DNA of 64,000 bases from positions 7,205,001 through 7,269,000 of the forward strand of contig NC_064039.1 of the NCBI RefSeq assembly GCF_932526225.1, read 5' to 3'. The stretch is from Nematostella vectensis (Eukaryota; Cnidaria; Anthozoa; Actiniaria; Edwardsiidae). This document shows positions 1 to 19,459 of the stretch, piece by piece. The position numbers and the translations under genes are program-made. A model generated the notes under the pieces. It saw nothing but the letters and a program-made list of their open reading frames with translations. It was not told the DNA's origin and did not search any database. Positions within the stretch are counted from its first letter, which is position 1, and each line of letters begins with the position of its first letter.

Positions 1-3000
1 TTTCGTGCTCTTGAGTTTGAGAGGAAATAATAAGCCGTGTGTATGATAATCATAAGGATGACTAGGCAATCTCTCAACTGGCTTCCCTTACACAGCAATG
101 GGTTCCCAATCAGTTGACGTTTTATAGCACTTTTTCTACATGAATTAAAATGATTATAATAAAATTCGGCTTGGACTCGATGTGAAGCCAGCAGAAATGA
201 GTCTCATTTTCAATTATCTTATATTTTCTTTAGTTGCCTGAGGATTACGCCAGTTGTTAACTACGCTATAAAGTACTAAAATGGCTTCCTGTAATTGATA
301 GGCTCGGCACGTGCGCCTTTCATTGATGATGCAGAGCAGAGGAAAAATGCGTAAAACAGCGATTCTCCTCGTTACATAGCCCCAGGCTATCGGTTAAGTA
401 CAAGTTGCAAATATAAAAAAGAACACATTCTGCTTTTTTTTTTTGCTAATCCGGCCGACACGGGTTACCTGGTTTGGTCGATGGATCCCGTAAGAAGTAG
501 CCGGACGCGGAAAACTTTCTGGAACCTTTAATCAAGGATTTGAAAGATCCAAACAACGCAGCCGATAAGTAGCTTATCAATTCGCGACACGCAGAAGACG
601 CAAGGCCTACTAAAATTCGATCTGTCTTTAACTGTAAACAGACGAAGGAAAACGCCGGTCAAAGGTTACGACGGCCTTTCATCAGATTAATGTGATTTTA
701 CTTTAAGCCATGTGGCTTTTTAAGAGGTCTTTTACATGAATACGATCAGGGTTTGATCCTTTCGTTTCGACAATGCACGCAGGAGTCAAGGTTGTATTTC
801 AAGCAGAGTTCTACGCGCCATGAAATGTCGAAACTTGAGCTGCAATCTTGCGCGTGCTACACCTAGCCTGCGATAAGCCCTGAACTCGCCGCAGTAATCG
901 AGCGATGCAGTTGATAACGCCTGACTACTTTTACCTCAGGTCATAGATATTGTACAGTGTTTCGTTCAGTGTTATCGCAGCACAAGTAGACGTTATTTGA
1001 AATGCAGTTTCATTTTGACGTGGAAGTTTCTTGTCCTGACCCCACAGCTTGAATTGCTTTTAAATTGTGGGGTCTGAAGTGTGGTCGCCTAATGGAGGGG
1101 TCCGAATTGAGACTTCCTAATCAGATGTCACGACGTATTCTCAATCATTGCCAGTAACCGCTACATAGACATTGTACTGCTGGTGTGAAACATTTTAGAA
1201 GACTGCGTACTCTGAGAACAAGAAAATTAAACGTCTTTAATAGCGGAGATACAATATATCAAGATATCCTGTTTTTATCTTTATAATTCAAAAACTCATC
1301 ACAAAAGATATTCACATTGCTATAACCTGCATACCTTACCAGATATTTTACGGGGCAAATTGGATTTCGACTGACCTCACGCAATTCTCTGATTGGTTAA
1401 CGTCCTCAGAAAGTATCAAAGGCTAACACTACTGATAGCACTTCAATTATATCATTCAAAAAGGAAGTTGTACATTGTTTGTGGAGTCTAGTGTCTGGCT
1501 GATCGTCTTCTAATGGAGTCAAAAGCAGCGTGTCGCATTTTATTATCTGCTACCGAAAACTCCACTCCCAGGAGCGTTTGACAGATAATGAAGTGATTGT
1601 GAGCTTCCTTGATACCACGTAAATTCAATCATTACTCTTGATAATTATGTTTTCCTAGTCTGGGAAATTTTTCGAGAATTTCAAGAATGTAACTCTACGT
1701 CAGAAGGAAAACGTAATGACTCTTTCCTTTGGCTCTTGTACTTTCAGTTTCGAATTCATATGAAATATAAATAACAGTGTATGGTTATCTTGTAATCATA
1801 CGCCCTCTGTTCCTCCCCTTCGTTAACCCTTTCATGTCCATGCCTCACTCAAGACACGCCTGGGGCCGCTATCAAAGCTATCATTTTTTGAGTTTGGACA
1901 ATGCGCACTGAAGGCATTCATTTCTGTTCACGGTGTTTACTACTGATGAGGGGATTGCAATAAGCGCTTTACCCAGATCGCGTGTCAGAACCGGCTTGTT
2001 TGCATTACACAGGTAATCTAATTCTCTTACCTGTAACTCTGCATACAAAGAAACTTCATCCCCAAAAGTAAACAGCTCTGAGCACCGAACAGCTAACAGG
2101 GAGAAAGGTACCTGCGCTGCGCACGATGGGAATTTGTCTGAGATAAAAAAGGCGCAGTCTGCACTGCGCAAGCTACTCTATTTATGGGGAAGCTGTGGTT
2201 TAATAAGCCGCCCTAGGGCATGGTGCTACACGGTCCACCTGCGTTTTTTCGGAAAGAGTTGAATAAATCAAGAGATTATCGCGTGCCCACCTCTCGGCTC
2301 TTATTGGATGACTTGGGTTGTTGTGTTGGTCTAGGTCTAAAGTCTGGAGAGCGCACCTGGACATTACCTGACTCGTACCCAGGCGCTTACTAGCGGAACC
2401 TGACTGAGCGCACAGGGAGCGCGCAGCTCAACCTGACTCGTACCCAGGTGCTTACAAGCGTCACCTGACTAAGCGTACAGGGAGCGCGCAGCGGTGCTTT
2501 CCCGTTCACCCTTCCCTTGGTCCTTCGCGCCAGCCCTAAACCTTCCCATGGCTCATTGCGCTCCTCAGTCTCCGCGCACGGCAGTGATATTTTTCACTTG
2601 TTTTTACTGACTTGGAACGTATGGTTACGAGGCCGGGGCATTACGCGGTTCCCTAACAGGGAACGCAACGGCGCGTATAATGAGTTAGCTGAGACGCAGA
2701 CAACGCAAATGTAGATAAAACGCGAATGTGCTTCTTTATTCAATCTTGAACTAAAGGGAGATGCAATTGCTTAATTTGCCGTGATTTGCGGCGTGCGTGC
2801 GTGTTGACATTGTTTCGTTCGTGCATGTGTCATGTGAGCGTTGTGATATTGAACATAAACATGTCTTGCTACCGCAACATGTCTTACAACCTTAACCTTG
2901 AAGATAGCGGTCAAAGCGGTAGAAAGAATGCTCAAGGGCACAAACTCTTCATTAGGAAGAACCGCTTTTGATAGAAGATACTTCGAGAGTGGTGCGATAG

Positions 3001-5478
3001 CTCGGTGGTACGGCTTCGCTTCTCAAGCTTCTCAAGAGGACCAGGGTACGGACCCAGGTCAGGTTAACTTGGAATTTTCTCAGAGGTGTAAAAACCTGGC
3101 CCTGTACATTGGGGACTGTGTCTCGGCTCGGATGTGGCTCGGATGATCACGTTAAATGGCTGTAGGTCTCCTCTCTCAAAACCTAGCTAACCAACCTGTT
3201 ATTGTGGGACGTTGAACAAGCACTGAAGAAGGCAGAGCCCATCTTCAGTGTCTGAACTTGGCCGATAAACAAAAGGGGCATTAATATACTAACACTCCCC
3301 TCCATGTAAACTGCGTGGTAGCACATTAAGCCTTGAGTAGCAGTCCGAATAAGACCCCGTGTAATGTTAATCCAGAGTAATTCAGCCTATAGCTGCAATT
3401 CTGGATAAATTCGGACCAGTTTCCTTTACTTTACTTTCCTCGAGCAATGGCGCAAAGCTTCTATCACAGAAGGACCACCGACGAATTGGATTCTAAATCC
3501 TTTACAATCTAATTGTCGTAAAGCAGACATCTCTGAATTAAAAAAACGTGTCTTTTTTTTTTAGTTCCGCAGTTTTGGTTTTCGCCTTCAACTATGGCAA
3601 CATATCTGTTTACTAAGGAAATAAAACCTCCCGTGGGAGTACGGGAGTATTTTTCCGTAAGCTGGCCACTTATAAGGGCTTGCCGATGTGAGTGACCTTC
3701 CACTAGCATCAACCGCAATTGAGACCGCAATTCCTTCACAGCCCTAGTTCGCCCGTAGTATATAGTCTTCGTAGTATATAGTCTTCGATCGCCTCTTATG
3801 ATGCTCTAAAACCTATAGCGCGATGTATTGTTTGACGTTACCTGGTTACCTTTTCTAATGCACTTCCACTTTTGTCGGGGAAGAGGGGGGGGGGGGGGGC
3901 ACGTTAGCTAGCAAAACCCCTAAGGGCTCTTAAGTGAACGACTGAGTAGCTTTTTAACTAATACATCACCTCCGAGTGTCAGAAGCACGACACAGGTAAT
4001 CCGCATCTTTTTATGAAGATAGGTACAAAAAGTGATAGAAATAGTTTACTACTTGAGGAATAGCGTCGGCGATTGAGAGACAACACTTTTCGCGAATAAC
4101 CTCGTCTTTGTTTCAAAGATGCAAAAATGCGGCAATTATTCCTAACCTTTAAAAGTCTGAATATTATAAACGGATTCCCAGATTGTCTCGCACCATGAAA
4201 CATACACTTATTGTGGCGAGTGCCACAAAGTCTCTTTAATAATTGATCCATGCTTATTTCACCATGTGTCAATCTATCACACCGATGTATGCTATGAACA
4301 CTTTGTCAACAGAAAATAAGGGGCAATAATGCTAATAATGCTCTAATGGTGTGACGCGAACAAATAGCGTAAGCTGCTCCTTTTCCTTCTATCTACCGCA
4401 CAACCCCTCCCCCCCCCCCCCCCCCCCCACGAGGGCTAGTTTCAACGGCTACAAGCCACGAAGAATGACATCTATATAAGTGCTTTTATTTTTGTCTTAA
4501 AGTCATGGATTAACTTATATATGTTAAACTTTTTAAATGATTATAACCTAATGATTGTCTACCTGTAAACGTTTTGTTTGGGCGGGTACTGCGTGCGTTT
4601 GTTGAATAAGAATTTCGCAATGACAGAGTCAAAACGTTTAGAAAGCTATTGTGTAGATTAATCTAGTCAATGAAACTGCAGAAATCTAAGTTTATACGTG
4701 AAATTTCTATTGGAAAGGAGGCAGGTGTAGAGCTATTGTTTTAAAACAATATGGCACGTGGCCCCCGTACTTTGTTTAATCGACCACGTGTTCAAAAGGG
4801 CGGGAAATTCTTTTTGTCTTTTGATCGTTTTAGTTCTAGCCAATTAAATTAGTTATAATTAAACTTTTGAAGAATCTCAGGAATGCAAACTTGCTTTTTA
4901 GGGAATTTTTGATAAGGAATACTGAAAGTACTGAATGAGACTTCTGTGGTAAAATGTTAATAAATATTAATGGTTACGAGTATCTTTTTCTACTCTTGTC
5001 AGATTCAATTGTACATTTTTTGTACAACATCATTTCTGCTGTACTTCAGCCAGGCCGACTCTATTGAATGCTTTGAAGTTATTTGTTTAACACCTGTCAC
5101 TCGTACATGACTTAATTATCATTGGTCACAATTCAGAGCTGAGAATATCGATGATTGTATTAAAGTATTATAATTTGTGGTCTTTTGCCGGCACTGATTG
5201 TCATTTCAAGTATTATACTTTTTAATGATTTTCCATCGCTTTGCGAACGTGCGTATTAAAGAATAGATTTTTCTAAAACTCATTTACAAAAATCGAACTC
5301 TTTGATAATTTTTAATGTTAAGATTTGAACTCCAATTGTGAATGATGATTTCCCTGACTATCCCTATTCCTACGCGTCTGACAGCCCCTCTATTAACTGA
5401 ATCATTGTAGGCTGTAGGGGACTATATTGCAATTAGGCGTGCCCGAGTTCGATTCCTGACCGTTGGCTCTCGATCCTT
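1..5478. other. Long stretch with no supportable gene
   Basis: Both strands are broken by stops and no open frame has recognisable domain content or a consistent exon chain. What is visible is an imperfect two-copy direct repeat at about 2363-2495 (repeated phrase CTGACTCGTACCCAGG), G- and C-homopolymer runs near 3886-3899 and 4409-4428, and a 16-bp palindrome ATTGTTTTAAAACAAT near 4736-4751. The upstream exon(s) of the LamG gene that starts at 10134 could lie here but were not found. Confidence 0.5.
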
Positions 5479-5835
5479 CATCGACTAAAGCCCCGTGCAA
5501 TAGCGCCATCGACTAAAGCCCCGTGCAATAGCGCCATCGACTAAAGCCCCGTGCAATAGCGCCATCGACTAAAGCCCCGTGCAATAGCGCCATCGACTAA
5601 AGCCCCGTGCAATAGCGCCATCGACTAAAGCCCCGTGCAATAGCGCCATCGACTAAAGCCCCGTGCAATAGCGCCATCGACTAAAGCCCCGTGCAATAGC
5701 GCTATCGACTAAAGCCCCGTGCAATAGCGCCATCGACTAAAGCCCCGTGCAATAGCGCCATCGACTAAAGCCCCGTGCAATAGCGCCATCGACTAAAGCC
5801 CCGTGCAATAGCGCCATCGACTAAAGCGCCAAAGC
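5479..5835. repeat. 28-bp tandem satellite, about 13 copies
   Basis: The unit contains CGACTAAAGCCCCGTGCAAT followed by AGCGCCAT and is repeated head to tail about 12.8 times with almost no divergence (one C to T change near 5702). The array ends in short repeats of GCCAAA. Such homogeneity points to recent expansion. It lies outside any gene I can call. Confidence 0.95.
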
Positions 5836-5839
5836 GCCA

Positions 5840-8092
5840 AAGTCATCTAGCATCTAGCATTGCTGCTAGATCAGAAACGCTCGCTTAACTAAAAAAAATA
5901 TATATATATCAACTGTCGCTTAGTGTGTAATTAAAGAAAAGATCCATACCACAGGAAAATGGAGTGGGGAGGGGGGGGGGAGGTTGCATATCAAACATAT
6001 TCCCCACGGCTTGTGTCCTTCGTTTGTTTTGCCTTATATGGACATTGATGCCCATATTTAGAAGAGTTTTAAGTTTCCCGCTTTCTGATCTCCAGAAAAC
6101 CTGGTGAAAAATGCTGATTCCTGTCAATTTGAGACTCGCGGCAAGAATTTGTCAAGAAAAACTTGATTGCTTGGTAAAATCTTGATCTTGTTAATCTCGA
6201 AAAGCCATTAGACCCAGGCCTCCAAGAGATTTACCGAGCAGGTCCGAAGGTCACCCAAATATTGATATGTCAGGGACCTGACTGATCGTCAATAGAATGT
6301 CGTACTGGATGTTACCATTTAATCGATAATTCCGGGATGAGATCCCAGTTTTTCCGGAATGCCATAATGGTAAGAAAAAGGTTCCTAAATTCAAGAATTC
6401 CAGGGTTACCGAAATCTGTCTATGAAAACGTTTGAAATTGGCTTAACCATCCGAGATTAAATGGTTCGAAATTTATGGAAATTGACATTTGGTATTGTGA
6501 GGTAGCTGTCCTCTTAAAAAGCAGAAAAGAGCTTGAAAATTTTACTTGTTTTTTACAATAGTAATTTGTTAGCAATGGCGCTTTCGTACAATGTTAATTT
6601 TATGCGTAAAGGTTGAAGTTATATGAAAACAACTGATTAAATTATTGATAAGTGCATATTTGTTAGATTCGACAAACAAAAAAGACAGAGCCCAAGAGAT
6701 GTCAAAATGAGGAGGTCTAAGATTCAACTCTCTCCTAGTGTACTCTGCAAAGCAGCAAACTCGATCACGGTACGCGTGTGTATATATAGGGTTTTTTTTT
6801 TCTACAAGAGATCGAATCTGGATGCCTTTTCTTAGGGAGCATGGTAAAACATACACATTTTTGGTCAACAAAACTTAAAATATGCATTGAAAGTTTCTGG
6901 GGTTTTTTATACTTACCACTTACACACGATGGTTTTATCCACTGATTAATATAAAACACCTTAGTTGTCGAACACTGTTAGCGTTAACAATTACATTTAG
7001 GGATCTAGAAATATCTCTGCAATGACAATCAAAGATGTTTTGGGGTCAGTGAAGTTTCAAAAAGTGTTTTAAAAAACCGAAATTACTAAAAAAAAGAATA
7101 AAGAGTAGGAAAATTAGACGTTCTTATACAATTATAGAAGAGGGTACGGATGGTTTATCATCTTGTGGAACTAAAACGGTCGGCAGGTGCAAAGAAGAAT
7201 CGTAACTCCTCTATCTTTTTAGTAACATTTGCTTTCAACGAGAAGATACGCGCGAGGCAGTGTGACCAAGAAAACGAATATTTACTACTTTTGCAAAATG
7301 ATTTGAGGTTTTTGGGGAAAAACAATGATTTCATCGATTTTTGCCGTGAATAAAAAAAAATAGAAGCAAAAAACAAATAAAGAAATAAACCTGTGTCCGT
7401 GCTTCGTTTTAAACCCTTTATTTTATTTGTTTTGACAAAGAAGAAGATCAAATATTATAAAAAAAAGAACCTAGGGCAAAAAGGAGACTTTACAAGAGAT
7501 CCTTCGCTTTAATCCCTTGTAAAGAGGATTGCATCAGTCCAGCTCATGATGTCACGTGATAGATTCCTTTCCGCGAGGGGAAAACAAAGAGGCGCACTTT
7601 TTTATTTTCTTAATGTTCCTGTATTGTGCCTTCCAATCTTACGTAGCCTGCAAGGCTCTACAGGTGGGAATTGAAGGTGGGAATTAAATTGGATATCGGT
7701 ATTCCATTGACACTCGTTTTAGATATTTCCAGAAGATTTGTGTAGCTTGTTGCATCAGTGCAATGACGCTAGTGTTGGTATTCAAATCCATTTCTTGTCT
7801 TTTGTTCCACTTGGCGGCCCTTTGTGGTGAAGATTGCAACCTCGGGGGCCCAGGGTAGGTTTGCATATACACTCATTCGTAAATAAGTGGTTTATGAATA
7901 ATATTTTTTATTTTCTTATTAAATTTCAGTTGCTCTGTTATGTACTTCTTCTAGGGACCGGCGCAGTCTGTAAGTAAATGCTTTCACATCTTAGTATTTT
8001 CTTTGTTACGATTTGATTGCTGTCTGATTTTTCTAGCGTTAAGCCCCGTATTTTTTAGTCTCCTCGCAGCAGCTGGCTGTTTGAGATGCTTG
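5840..8092. other. Gene-free stretch
   Basis: AT-rich sequence with short overlapping open frames on both strands that show no domain and no splice context. I see no RNA gene or transposon end here. Confidence 0.4.
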
Positions 8093-8398
8093 CAGGCCCG
8101 TACCCAGGATTTTTCTGGGGGGGGGGGGGGTGCGAAATCCGGAAAAGTGGACCCAAAGGGATGAATTCTCTGATAAAAATCTAACCACCTCCAAAAGAAC
8201 AAAAAGATTTTTATTTATGCCTTTGCAGTAACTCCACAGGACGTTTATTGTCGGATTTGAATACATACCAAGTGACCTAGTTTATGATTTTTAATTTTCT
8301 CTACAAATAGCACGTCTATTGATAACCAAAAGTGGACTTTCGGCGGTTGTGGGGCGGGGGGGTGGTGCACCCCCTGCACCCCCCTGGGTACGGGCCTG
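8093..8398. mobile_element. MITE, family A (GTACCCAGG ends)
   Basis: A 306-bp element with a perfect 16-bp terminal inverted repeat: CAGGCCCGTACCCAGG at 8093-8108 and its reverse complement at 8383-8398. Just inside each end is a G/C run, and the interior shares the phrases GGACGTTTATTGTCGGATTT and AAGTGGACTTTCGG with copies at 12142-12318 and 18545-19114. It has no coding capacity, so it is a non-autonomous DNA element. Confidence 0.85.
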
Positions 8399-8659
8399 GC
8401 TTTCGTATGTTTAAGGGCATACAACGAGTCCCCTTTCCAAAACACGCTAAAATGGCATATTTCCTTTCAATTTTATAAGTTGGAAAAAAACTTGCACTTG
8501 TAGCGCAGCAGTTATAGGATCACTTGCATCATTTCATTTGCAAAACAGCCGCGTCCAAATTATGCTGTCGTTTTACAAGAAGGGAACGTTACCGGGTTTA
8601 TGAATAATGAAAACGTCGCAGATTTTCCTACGAAACGATTTGAGACAGAAATGTTTCAA

Positions 8660-8806
8660 ACAGAATGGAACCAGCACATTTCAAGGATTGGTCGAGGGGG
8701 GTGGTTGTCATATTGAAAAAGTATAGTATCTGACGATCCTTCAATAAGATGGCCCATTTTTGCGGCCAAGGGAGGGGTGGGGGATGGGTGCGCTTTGTGC
8801 TATCAT
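8660..8806. mobile_element. Fragment of a G-rich dispersed element
   Basis: The phrases GATCCTTCAATAAGA and GCGGCCAAGGGAGGGG recur at 29117-29275, 35085-35290 (twice in tandem) and in shortened form at 55846-55915. The copies share a run of G next to GTGCGC. This is a dispersed repeat without coding content. The ends are not well defined in this copy. Confidence 0.6.
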
Positions 8807-9029
8807 GCATCAAACCCCTGTCACAACTACTCAAACCTGTTGGCCATGTGTTAGGGTTGTTTGCATCACTAGATCAACTTTCCTTCAGAATGCTGGCCCT
8901 GTTTACACGGAGCTCCATCAGCACAAGCCACCCCCTCTAGACATGGCAATCTACATTGCTTTTCCCAGGCCATCTATGCCGTTTTCTGTGCTCCTCAGCT
9001 ATGCCAAAACCACTGCTCCCTTGTGTACA

Positions 9030-10133
9030 ATATAGTTTTTTATTGTCCTCAGCTGTGCCAAAATTAAAAGTAATGCTCCCTTGTATACTATATAGTTTTC
9101 TCTGGTCCTCAGCTATTCCAAAGCCATCAGTGCTGTTCCTTTGTGTACAATATAGTTTTCTCTGGTCCTCAGCTATTCCAAAGCCATCAGTAGTGTTCCT
9201 TTGTGTACAATAACGTTTTCTCTGGTCCTTTTGCTATTCCAAAGCCATAGTGCTGTTCCTTTGTGTACAATATAGCTTTCTCTGGTCCTCAGCTATTCCA
9301 AAGCCATCAGTAGTGTTCCTTTGTGTACAATAACGTTTTCTCTGGTCCTTTTGCTATTCCAAAGCCATCAGTGCTGTTCCTTTGTGTACAATATAGCTTT
9401 CTCTGGTCCTCAGCTATTCCAAAGCCATCAGTGCTGTTCCTTTGTGTACAATATAGCTTTCTCTGGTCCTCAGCTATTCCAAAGCCATCAGTGCTGTTCC
9501 TTTGTGTACAATATAGCTTTCTCTGCTCCTCAGCTATTCCAAAGCCATCAGTGCTGTTCCTTTGTGTACAATATAGCTTTCTCTGGTCCTCAGCTATTCC
9601 AAAGCCATCAGTGCTGTTCCTTTGTGTACAATATAGCTTTCTCTGGTCCTCAGCTATTCCAAAGCCATCAGTAGTGTTCCTTTGTGTACAATAACGTTTT
9701 CTCTGGTCCTTTTGCTATTCCAAAGCCATCAGTGCTGTTCCTTTGTGTACAATATAGCTTTCTCTGGTCCTCAGCTATTCCAAAGCCATCAGTGCTGTTC
9801 CTTTGTGTACAATATAGTTTTCTCTGGTCCTCAGCTATTCCAAAGCCATAGTGCTGTTCCTTTGTGTACAATATAGTTTTATTTGGTCCTCAGCTATTCC
9901 AAAGCCATCAGTAGTGTTCCTTTGTGTACAATAAAGTTTTCTCTGGTCCTCAGCTATTCCAAAGCCATCAGTGCTGTTCCTTTGTGTACAATAAAGTTTT
10001 CTCTGGTCCTCAGCTATTCCAAAGCCATCAGTGCTGTTCCTTTGTGTACAATATAGTTTTCTTTGGTCCTCAGCTATTCCAAAGCCATCAGTACTGTTCC
10101 TTTGTGTACAATATAGTTTTCTCTGGTCCTCAG

Positions 10134-10160
<27 letters not shown>
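9030..10160 (+). repeat. 60-bp minisatellite carrying a splice acceptor
   Basis: About 18 head-to-tail units, the first few degenerate. Each unit contains the intron tail TTTCTCTGGTCCTCAG followed by CTATTCCAAAGCCATCAGTG, the same junction that opens the LamG exon at 10134. A few units have a variant TCCTTTTGC in place of TCCTCAGC and so lose the acceptor AG. The unit length is a multiple of three and is open in two forward frames over several units, which produces long spurious 20-residue-periodic open frames. Confidence 0.95.
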
Positions 10161-17469
<7,309 letters not shown>

Positions 17470-18296
17470 AATCCCTTAAAAATGCAAGGTAAGAAGTGAT
17501 GTGTAGTTTGCAGGGGGGGGGAGGGGTAAAGATCTCTCCAAGACAATGCAGTTACGTAGCTAGGGGTGCTCCGTTCCCCTATCCGCCGGCCGCCAAAAAT
17601 GTTTTTTTCCCATTATTCTAAACACGAGACATCCGCATCTGTGCACCTCTCAGCAAAGTCCGCCCCTGTGATGCGTCATTTGATGAAATTTACCGGCCCA
17701 GAAACGGCCATAAAGTTGCCAAATAGCGACCCAGACACGGCCATAAAGTTGCCAAATAGCGACCCAGACATAAAGTTGCCAAATAGCGACCTAGACACGG
17801 CCATAAAGTTGCCAAATAGCGACCCAGACACGGCCATAAAGTTGCCAAATAGCGACCCAGACACGGCCATAAAGTTGCCAAATAGCGACCCAGGCGCGCC
17901 CATAAAGTTGCCAATTCAGAGTAATTCTGACTGCGCTGCATTTCTGAATAAATCGACCTACCCATATATGTTTCCTTTCCTTTCAGCTAAATTCGTCAAT
18001 TTGCTTGCATGGAGCCATGAAGGATAGACGAATGGAGTACTTAATCTTTGCATGCGCGCAATCATTATCTGGTCATGCCGGTCACCAGGCGCTAAAGTTT
18101 CCTTGCGCACAAAATAAGCGAATCGAATAGATCACGTGACTTTTGGGGCGGCAAAATAAAATAACAACAAAAAGCAACATATTCAGAACTCGTTTTCATT
18201 CAAAGATTTTATATTTTCGTCGTTCTCTATCGTGACGGCCGAATTCATTTTTGAGTTTATTTTGGCTTGCCGCTCAAAAAGTCGCGTTATAGTATA
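17470..18296. other. 3' flank of the LamG-D8C gene
   Basis: Probable 3' UTR and intergenic sequence. An AATAAA at 17947-17952 is a candidate poly(A) signal. It contains the 33-bp satellite listed separately and nothing else I can name. Confidence 0.4.
17696..17910. repeat. 33-bp minisatellite
   Basis: Six to seven units of 33 bp (CACGGCCATAAAGTTGCC followed by AAATAGCGACCCAGA), one of them shortened by nine bases. The period is a multiple of three and is open on both strands, reading as an 11-residue repeat (TAIKLPNSDPD) on the plus strand. It has no start context or splice context that would make it coding. Confidence 0.92.
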
Positions 18297-18422
18297 GGGC
18301 CGGTTTCCTAGAAAGCAGGTTAACGCTAACCCAGAGATAAATAAGGTTGTTATCCAATCAAATGTCTCGATAACCATATTTATCCGTGAATAAGCGCTAA
18401 ACTGCTTTCTAGGAACCGGGCC
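18297..18422. mobile_element. MITE, family B copy 2
   Basis: Foldback element sharing GGGCCGGTTTCCTAGAAAGC ends and GCTAACCCAG with the copy at 11338-11465. The two termini are mutual inverted repeats of about 40 bp, with a short AT-rich centre. Confidence 0.8.
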
Positions 18423-18544
18423 CAGGTCGCCAATCCTTTCGGCAAACACTTCGTGAGGGAGAGAACAAAGGACTCATAAACAACAAATCGAGTTTAGTCT
18501 GAAATGGTTTGGTGATCTAGTCTTCTTTGTCACTAAAATTTAAA

Positions 18545-19114
18545 AATGTAAAAATCTTTGGGGGGAGGGGCGAAATCCGAAAAAGAGGAAACAATTTTTC
18601 GTAGGAGGGGGGGGGGGGGGGGGTAGTGAGTTTTCTGATAAAAAAAAACCGACAGAACAAAATCTCTAGGGGACGTTTATTATCGGATTTGAATACAAAA
18701 AGGTCTGACTTAAAGGGGCAGTCGCACGTTCGTTTCAAAGTGAAAATACACCGTGGAATCGTCATTTCCTGAGAGCGAAATAGACGGCTGAAAGATTATG
18801 TAGACGTGAAATACGATTGCATCGCGCCGAATATTCTCACAAGAATACAATCAAACAGCTTTTAGATAGTGTCCAGTAGTTTTTCTTTGTGCTGGATTGG
18901 TAACGGTAGCATTCTTGAAAAATACTGCTCCCGGTGCGACTGCCCCTTTAAAGATTAATGACATACCAAAGTTATATTTTATGCCTTTTTATCTATTTCG
19001 CTTATGCGTCTACAAATAGCACGTGGATTGCGAACCGAAAGTGGACTTTCGGCCGTTGTGGAGGGGAAGGGGGATGCGTTCGCACCCCCTGCAACCAACC
19101 TGGGTACGGGCTTG
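18545..19114. mobile_element. Family A MITE interrupted by a younger insertion
   Basis: Halves at about 18545-18709 and 18952-19114 join to give the same internal order as the 8093 copy (GGACGTTTATTATCGGATTT, then AAGTGGACTTTCGG, then CCTGGGTACGGGCTTG). The left terminus is eroded. The interruption is the piggyBac-like MITE at 18714-18947. Confidence 0.8.
18714..18947. mobile_element. piggyBac-like MITE with TTAA target duplication
   Basis: A 234-bp element with perfect 14-bp ends, AGGGGCAGTCGCAC at 18714 and its reverse complement ending at 18947, flanked on both sides by TTAA (18710-18713 and 18948-18951). TTAA duplication is the hallmark of piggyBac-type transposition. It has no coding capacity. 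It is inserted inside a family A MITE, so it is the younger element. Confidence 0.85.
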
Positions 19115-19150
19115 TACAAAAATCAAGTGATTTATTGTAAAGCCCTTACC

Positions 19151-19156
19151 TTTATT
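19151..19156 (-). promoter_or_regulatory. Candidate poly(A) signal of SUPT7L
   Basis: AATAAA on the minus strand about 300 bases past the SUPT7L stop. A second one lies at 19131-19136. Position only; usage is not shown. Confidence 0.4.
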
Positions 19157-19459
19157 TCATAACACATTCAGCGTAGAAGCATGTGGTTCACATTTAAATC
19201 TTTCAAATAAAGTTCAGATTGGACAAACTTGCTGGATTGTTTCAATTGCCAGAGGGTGCACCCTCTATGAGGGAATTTCATTCACACATCCATAGAATTG
19301 CCTGTTGTGCCTTGATTATTGCCCATTATTACCAGATGACCAAGGTGTGTTACCGGCACAGGGTGTCAGTTCTAGTCAGGGTAACAAGGGCATGGTGGGT
19401 ATAGAGTCTCATTATGTTGGTGTTAATTGGGGGTGGCAGGACAAGTATCAATGTCATAT

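Noticed and set aside
1..30. FRALEFERK followed by a stop at the left edge on the plus strand, possibly the tail of a gene outside the window
   Set aside because: Ten codons only, with no splice acceptor in view and nothing to compare.
5405..5460. tRNA-like A box (TAGGCTGTAGGGG) and B box (GAGTTCGATTCC)
   Set aside because: Spacing is roughly right, but no acceptor or anticodon stem could be drawn; at most a worn SINE head.
9321..9694. Two overlapping plus-strand open frames of about 120 residues with a 20-residue period
   Set aside because: They arise from a 60-bp tandem repeat that happens to lack stops; both frames are open at once, which real coding sequence rarely shows.
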